A DNA stretch of 48,578 nucleotides from Verrucomicrobiales bacterium (lineage in GTDB: Bacteria > Verrucomicrobiota > Verrucomicrobiia > Limisphaerales > UBA9464): the NCBI GenBank assembly GCA_005793375.1, contig SXSK01000238.1, positions 1-48,578 of the forward strand, in the 5' to 3' direction. A program made the translations under genes and the position numbers. Under the pieces are notes generated by a model that saw only the letters and a list, made by a program, of their open reading frames with translations, was not told where the DNA came from and did no database searches. This document shows positions 44,421 through 48,578 of this stretch, piece by piece. Numbering within the stretch: position 1 is the first letter of the stretch; every line of letters begins with the position of its first letter.

Positions 44421-45509
44421 ATGACACGCCGCCAGTTTGTATCCACCGCTACCATGGCCGTCGCCGGCCTCGCCCTCAGTTCCACCTCCAACCGGGCCTT
44501 GGGCGCCATCAGTGCCCCTCCGTTGCTCGACAGCAAAGGGCAGCGTATCCCCCTGGGAATGGATAATTTCGCGGTCCGCGCGTTCGGTATGAAGGGCCGC
44601 GAGTTGGTGGATTACGCTGCCTCCCTTAGGCTCGACACACTGTTTATCACGGATATTGCCGCCTTCGGTACGCAGGATCTGGTGATCCTCGGGGAGCTGC
44701 GCCGATATGCACAGGACAAGGGAATCGCGATCCAATCGGGTTCCTGGAGTGTTTGTCCGACTTCCGAAAGATTTAAGAAAGACTGGGGCACCGCCGAGGA
44801 ACACCTGGCTCTTTGCATTCGGATGGCCAAGGCGGTTGGGTCTCCGGTAGCACGTGTCGTTCTGGGATCGCGCGAGGATCGTAAGACGCCAGGCGGCATC
44901 CAAGCTCGAATCGAAGACACCGTGCGTGTTCTCAAGTCCCAACGCAGCCTGGCTGTCGATTCAGGTGTCAAAATCGCCATTGAAAATCACGCGGGCGACA
45001 TGACTGCTGTCGAATTGGTGTCCTTGATCGAGGCGGCTGGAAGCGATTATGTCGGGGCAAACCTGGATTCGGGCAATGCGCTGTGGACCTTGGAAGACCC
45101 GCTCGACTCGCTCGAGAAGCTCGGCCCGTATGCGGCTTGCACTAGTCTGCGGGATTCGGCGATCTGGGAAACGGACAAGGGATGCAAGATTCAGTGGACC
45201 GCGATGGGTGAAGGTGGTGTCGTGGATTTGAAAGCGTATTTTACCCGATTTGCTCAGCTGTGTCCGGGAGTGGCCGTAAATATCGAAACCATCGGCGGCT
45301 TTGCCTTGGAGTTTGCCTACCTCGAACCCGGCTTCTGGGAGGTCTGGAATCAGAAACCCGCCGCCGAATTCGCCCGGTTCCTTGCCTTGGTCAAGCGCGG
45401 TCGTCCTGTTCCCCAACACGATGGCGGCAACAAGGAAATGCAGAAGGGTGAACTCGAGCGGAGCCTACGCTACTGCCGAGAAATCATTGGGCTCGGTACC
45501 AAGTCATGA
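44421..45509 (+). CDS. Tat-exported xylose-isomerase-like TIM-barrel protein
   Basis: 362 residues. The N-terminal twin-arginine signal (TRRQFVSTATMAVAGLALSS) indicates export. The rest is a sugar-phosphate isomerase/epimerase (AP endonuclease 2) TIM barrel. Likely metal ligands: E188 (IAIENHAGD), D216 (GANLDSGNAL) and E289 (NIETIGGF). ATG 44421 was chosen because the longer frame from 44256 runs through the divergent TPR gene. The stop is six bases before gntK, so the two are probably co-transcribed. That hints at sugar-acid or polyol catabolism; the exact substrate is unknown. Confidence 0.88.
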   Translation: MTRRQFVSTATMAVAGLALSSTSNRALGAISAPPLLDSKGQRIPLGMDNFAVRAFGMKGRELVDYAASLRLDTLFITDIAAFGTQDLVILGELRRYAQDKGIAIQSGSWSVCPTSERFKKDWGTAEEHLALCIRMAKAVGSPVARVVLGSREDRKTPGGIQARIEDTVRVLKSQRSLAVDSGVKIAIENHAGDMTAVELVSLIEAAGSDYVGANLDSGNALWTLEDPLDSLEKLGPYAACTSLRDSAIWETDKGCKIQWTAMGEGGVVDLKAYFTRFAQLCPGVAVNIETIGGFALEFAYLEPGFWEVWNQKPAAEFARFLALVKRGRPVPQHDGGNKEMQKGELERSLRYCREIIGLGTKS

Positions 45510-45515
45510 GGCGTC

Positions 45516-46043
45516 GTGGTCATCATTATCATGGGAGTTTCGGGGTGCGGCAAAAGCACCGTCGGCGTGCGGCTTGCCCAGCTTTTGGGCTGGGAATTCC
45601 ATGACGGCGACGATTTTCATCCTCCAGCGAACAAGATCAAGCAAGGCGCGGGCATTCCATTGGATGACCATGACCGCCGACCCTGGCTGGGAGCGATCCG
45701 GGCGTTTATGGAAGAGGCGCATTCCCAAGGACGCCACTTGGTCATCCCTTGTTCTGCGCTGCGGGAGCGATATCGCGATTGGCTGGGGCGCGGGTTGCCC
45801 TGGGTGCAATTCGTCCACCTTCAGGGTGACAAGGAGCTCATCCGCGAGCGACTCAAAGCCCGCACCGGACATTTTATGTCGCCGACGCTCTTGGACAATC
45901 AGTATGCGACACTCGAAGCGCCACTGGATGCATTGACGGTGGATGTCGGGCCGCCACCAGAGAGTATCGCCTCGGAGATTATTCTAAGACTTCGCCTTCG
46001 TCCGCTGGCAGTGCCGAAAGCGTCACGGCCTTCCCGCTCCTGA
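45516..46043 (+). CDS. gntK: Gluconokinase
   Basis: Phosphorylates D-gluconate to 6-phosphogluconate with ATP, 175 residues. P-loop GVSGCGKST at 7-15; substrate-binding FHDGDDFHPPANKIKQGAGIPL-type region (seen as DGDDFHPPANK plus MxxGxPL-like IPLDDHDRRPWL); CSALRERYRDWL; LQGDKELIRERLKART; and FMSPTLLDNQYATLE. All are typical of GntK. GTG start at 45516, six bases after the TIM-barrel gene. Its 3' end overlaps the convergent pdxA by 65 bases; the last 15 or so residues (RLRPLAVPKASRPSRS) look like a lineage-specific tail. Confidence 0.93.
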   Translation: MVIIIMGVSGCGKSTVGVRLAQLLGWEFHDGDDFHPPANKIKQGAGIPLDDHDRRPWLGAIRAFMEEAHSQGRHLVIPCSALRERYRDWLGRGLPWVQFVHLQGDKELIRERLKARTGHFMSPTLLDNQYATLEAPLDALTVDVGPPPESIASEIILRLRLRPLAVPKASRPSRS

Positions 46044-47028
46044 TGCTGGAGATCCGGCGGGCGAGTCGAATGGCGGCGAGCATGCTCCCCGATTCCGCGA
46101 TGCCTTGACCCGCGATATCATAGGCGGTGCCATGATCCGGCGAGGTTCGAACGAACGGCAATCCGAGCGTCCAATTCACCCCGTTTTCGAAGGCGATCAT
46201 CTTAAGGGGCACCAAGCCTTGGTCATGATACATGGCGACCACCGCCTCGAAATCTCCTCGATAGACTCGGTGAAACAGGGTGTCGGCAGGGAAGGGGCCT
46301 TCGACTGGCAATCCGCGTTCACGGGCAGCGCGGATTGTGGGTTCGATCAGATCGACTTCCTCCGTGCCCATGGCACCACCTTCACCGGCGTGTGGATTCA
46401 AGCCGCACACAGCGATCCGCCGTTGTGGCAACCCGAGTAGGTCGCAGGCTTCCACGGCCAGTTCGATAGCCTTGGTGATACCCTCGGCGCTCAGGGTCGA
46501 TGATACCTTTTGGAGTGGTACATGGTTGGTTGCCAATGCTACCCGCAACCAGTGACCGCGATCGTCACTCCCCAATAACATCATGGCCGTGCGCTTCGCA
46601 TGGGCCAATTCCGACAGGAATTCCGTCTGGCCCACAAACCATGGAAACCCCCCTTGGATAATGGTTTCCTTGCTCACGGGAGCGGTCACTATGCCATCGA
46701 GCTCGCCAGCCAAACACAGTCGAGCTCCTTCGCGAAGGCACGACATGGCAGCCCGAGCGGCCTCAGTACCACCTTGCGCTAATTCATCCGGCAGCGGGTC
46801 CGTATCTGGTTGATGGCAATAAAGTCGACTGGGGACTGAGCTTCGTTCGGACCATTGGGGTATTTCTCCCTCATAGCCCAGTAAGCCACAGTAGAACCGC
46901 GCAACCCCAGCATCGCCAATAACGACGTAGATCGTGTCATCTTCCGGGAGGGCGCATGCCAGCGCCTTGAACGCGACCTCAGGTCCGATACCGGTCACGT
47001 CGCCAAGCAAGATTCCCAGGGACAACAC
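45979..47028 (-). CDS. pdxA: 4-hydroxythreonine-4-phosphate dehydrogenase PdxA
   Basis: NAD-dependent, metal-dependent oxidative decarboxylase of pyridoxal-phosphate synthesis. Motifs: LGILLGDVTGIGPEVA at the N-terminus (GDPAGIGPE in most PdxA), GIVTAPVSKETI, GQTEFLSELA, and the metal-binding histidines in ATNHVPL, MYHDQGLVPLK and TSPDHGTAYDIAG. GTG 47028 was chosen because upstream in-frame codons lie inside the outer-membrane protein gene and encode no family-like residues. That gives 349 residues. The altered GDVTGIGPE leaves a PdxA-like (PdxA2) dehydrogenase possible. It lies 25 bases downstream of the outer-membrane gene and overlaps gntK tail-to-tail. Confidence 0.9.
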   Translation of the reverse strand: MLSLGILLGDVTGIGPEVAFKALACALPEDDTIYVVIGDAGVARFYCGLLGYEGEIPQWSERSSVPSRLYCHQPDTDPLPDELAQGGTEAARAAMSCLREGARLCLAGELDGIVTAPVSKETIIQGGFPWFVGQTEFLSELAHAKRTAMMLLGSDDRGHWLRVALATNHVPLQKVSSTLSAEGITKAIELAVEACDLLGLPQRRIAVCGLNPHAGEGGAMGTEEVDLIEPTIRAARERGLPVEGPFPADTLFHRVYRGDFEAVVAMYHDQGLVPLKMIAFENGVNWTLGLPFVRTSPDHGTAYDIAGQGIAESGSMLAAIRLARRISSIRSGKAVTLSALPADEGEVLE

Positions 47029-47053
47029 AGTGGTGTGCGGGTGAAAGGTTAAG

Positions 47054-48163
47054 CTAGAAGCGGAAGCTGGCGCCCAATGTAGCGCCATAGGTGGCCTCAA
47101 ATTGCAAGGTCGCCTCGCGCCCCGCTCCGCCGAAGACCATGTCTCGGTTGTATTGGAAATCGGTGCCCACGAAGACACCAAAATGCCGATTGAATTCGTA
47201 AGCGAGCCGCAATTGCAAGTAGGCGCCCGGCCGCCAGTCGCTCCGGCTCACACGCGTCGCTGACGTCGGCATGGCTGGAATGGCTCCGCCCGCATAGGTG
47301 ATGGCGTCGGAGAATTCGAGGTCTGCAGTCGCGTAAATCGAGGCCAGGCCAAGACTGACGCCAGCCACGAAATGTTTGGTTAACGGCACTTCCATCCAGG
47401 GTCCGATCTTGAGCGTATGCAACTCTGTATCTAATGAGGCGCTTAGAGTTGCATTGCCAACCGCAGTCACACTGCTGGATTGAATCGGTGTCAGGTTGAT
47501 GACGGGCCCTGGACCATCGAAGGTGCCGGAGTACGAAGGTGTGGAGGGAGGTAGGATGCCCGTCGTGTCGAATACCGCCGTGGTGTATGTCGCCGCGCTA
47601 GACGCCGTCGAGGTTTCCCTCAAAGAAAAGGTCGAATAACCATACCCCAACTCAAACCCAAATCGCACATCGCGCTTCCAGAGACGAGTTCGGGCCATTT
47701 CCAAACCACCCATCAATTCACCGCCGAACAAAGGCGAGTCCGAGAGATCGGAAAGATTGCCGACGCGCGGCGCGTTCTCGGTTTTGCTGAGAGTTAATCG
47801 GTCTTGAGACAGCTGGTTCTGGTTGTTGAAGCCCCAGTTCCAGGTGGTATTGGCGGACCCACCCTTGTCGGTCTTCACATACCCATCCGAATAGCTGCCT
47901 GACCCAAATGTCGCCGGTGGTGCGCTGTCGCGGATCTGGGCTTTGACACCCGCCCGCAGAGTTCCGCCTAATCGGAAAAAGACGCCGCGGTTGTCTAGAT
48001 CGTCATCGGCGTCCTGGCCGAGAGCCGGGATGGAACCGAAACTCACCGCGCAGAGGCCCAAGCCGAGGGCTATGGACCGTCCGGACCCAGGTATGGTCCC
48101 GGGGAGAGACGTCTGCGGACACGTCGACAAAGCGATGCAATCGGAAACAGTGGAAGAGCTCAT
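47054..48163 (-). CDS. Outer-membrane beta-barrel protein
   Basis: 369 residues, no named family. A signal peptide after a long n-region (SIALGLGLCAVSFGSIPALG-Q) precedes strand-rich text with alternating aromatics and glycines. Examples are GGTLRAGVKAQIRD, FGFELGYGYSTFSL, HTLKIGPWMEVPL, YLQLRLAYEFNRHFGVFVGTDF and FEATYGATLGASFRF. The C-terminal phenylalanine after alternating residues is the usual BAM recognition signature. Probably an OmpA/porin-like barrel or a structural outer-membrane protein. ATG 48163 has no Shine-Dalgarno, and a later start nearer the signal helix is possible. Ends 25 bases before pdxA; a shared transcript is likely. Confidence 0.82.
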   Translation of the reverse strand: MSSSTVSDCIALSTCPQTSLPGTIPGSGRSIALGLGLCAVSFGSIPALGQDADDDLDNRGVFFRLGGTLRAGVKAQIRDSAPPATFGSGSYSDGYVKTDKGGSANTTWNWGFNNQNQLSQDRLTLSKTENAPRVGNLSDLSDSPLFGGELMGGLEMARTRLWKRDVRFGFELGYGYSTFSLRETSTASSAATYTTAVFDTTGILPPSTPSYSGTFDGPGPVINLTPIQSSSVTAVGNATLSASLDTELHTLKIGPWMEVPLTKHFVAGVSLGLASIYATADLEFSDAITYAGGAIPAMPTSATRVSRSDWRPGAYLQLRLAYEFNRHFGVFVGTDFQYNRDMVFGGAGREATLQFEATYGATLGASFRF

Positions 48164-48219
48164 GAAACGAAGAATGGAGGAGATATTAATCTGGCAGGAT
48201 CACAAGGAAGGAAATGACG

Positions 48220-48578
48220 TCAGCGGGTTTCAATCAGGCGGTACAAGCGCATACCGTTGGTCGGCAACGGATCGGACTTTGGCGGACCATTATCCAGCCA
48301 TTGCACATAACTGCCGGTGCCGAACACCGCCGGGAGTGAGGTTTTGAAGCTGGGCGGATTGGTCTCGGCGACCGCCGGGGCATATTGAATGTAATAGCGG
48401 TAACCTGCACGCGTCGGAAACTCGACGAGGAACACCCCGTTGGTGAAGCGGTAATTGTGAATCGCCAATTCCGCTCCTGATGGTATCACCACCGCCGCTG
48501 GAACCGACCGAAAATCCAGGGTCGGGTTCACGATCGCCGGATTGCGGTCGGATACGTAATATTCCAGTGTGTACGAAC
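48220..48578 (-). CDS. C-terminal part of a secreted protein (truncated at the window edge)
   Basis: The frame is open to the right edge; the visible 118 residues begin SYTLEYYVSDRNPAIVNPTL and end RLYRLIETR. The GTG at 48531 is internal. Strand-rich text (AELAIHNYRFTNGVFLVEF, GYRYYIQYAPAVAETNPP) and the terminal RLYRL resemble the C-terminal modules of the Ig, metalloprotease and IPT proteins of this window. Likely a large exported protein; function cannot be told. It is upstream of, and on the same strand as, the outer-membrane protein gene, 56 bases away. Confidence 0.72.
   Translation of the reverse strand, partial: SYTLEYYVSDRNPAIVNPTLDFRSVPAAVVIPSGAELAIHNYRFTNGVFLVEFPTRAGYRYYIQYAPAVAETNPPSFKTSLPAVFGTGSYVQWLDNGPPKSDPLPTNGMRLYRLIETR

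Noticed and set aside
1-48578. CRISPR arrays, tRNA genes, insertion sequences, att sites or a replication origin.
   Set aside because: No regularly spaced repeats, cloverleaf-like segments, transposase or integrase genes, or DnaA-box clusters were noticed on reading both strands. A covariance-model scan would settle the RNA genes.

Overview
The window is about 48.6 kb of gene-dense bacterial chromosome with moderately high GC. It most likely comes from the Verrucomicrobiota, near the Pedosphaera/Limisphaerales group. That placement is an inference from gene content: LL-diaminopimelate aminotransferase, a DUF1501 protein, a PVC-type beta-propeller/HEAT/haem-binding dehydrogenase, NPCBM and IPT/Ig secreted proteins, a SecD-SecF fusion, and GC-rich intergenic hairpins. 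No rRNA, tRNA, CRISPR array, insertion sequence or prophage gene was seen. Most genes lack a clear Shine-Dalgarno sequence, so several start codons are uncertain.

Layout. 1-9.4 kb is housekeeping: the 3' part of clpC, dapL, fabD, a PhoPQ-activated pathogenicity-related type lipoprotein, then yajC-secDF. Strong hairpin terminators follow clpC and secDF. 9.4-18.7 kb holds a DUF1501 Tat protein divergent from a three-domain isochorismatase/CHB_HEX/NPCBM protein, followed by recJ, tcdA and the large haem-binding dehydrogenase. 18.8-23.3 kb holds a minus-strand operon (small conserved protein, mnmE, DagK-like lipid kinase) divergent from a sugar kinase-MurQ fusion for MurNAc recycling.

23.5-29.5 kb is the most interesting region. 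Seven plus-strand genes are packed together with ATGA or TAATG overlaps at most junctions: response regulator, histidine kinase, DUF3570 outer-membrane-type protein, TlpA-like thioredoxin, DUF4266 mini-lipoprotein, a reduced DsbD-like protein and a secreted Ig-domain protein. The DUF3570 protein carries a DAISGAT motif like those flavinylated by ApbE. The DsbD-like protein has lost the channel domain and has SxxC in place of CxxC. I read this as a two-component-controlled extracytoplasmic redox cassette. Its substrate is unknown and no ApbE is encoded in the window.

29.5-37.5 kb holds a secreted metzincin-type protease, a soluble cNMP-domain histidine kinase, an acetylornithine-type aminotransferase, a Tat-exported FAD oxidoreductase and a polyproline membrane protein. 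37.7-38.7 kb is a decayed di-haem oxidoreductase pseudogene that has lost both haem-binding segments. 38.9-48.6 kb holds small single-span coiled-coil proteins, a LAB_N/zinc-ribbon protein, a six-repeat IPT protein, a TPR protein, a Tat-exported xylose-isomerase-like TIM barrel, gntK, pdxA, an outer-membrane beta-barrel protein and the C-terminus of another secreted protein that runs off the window.
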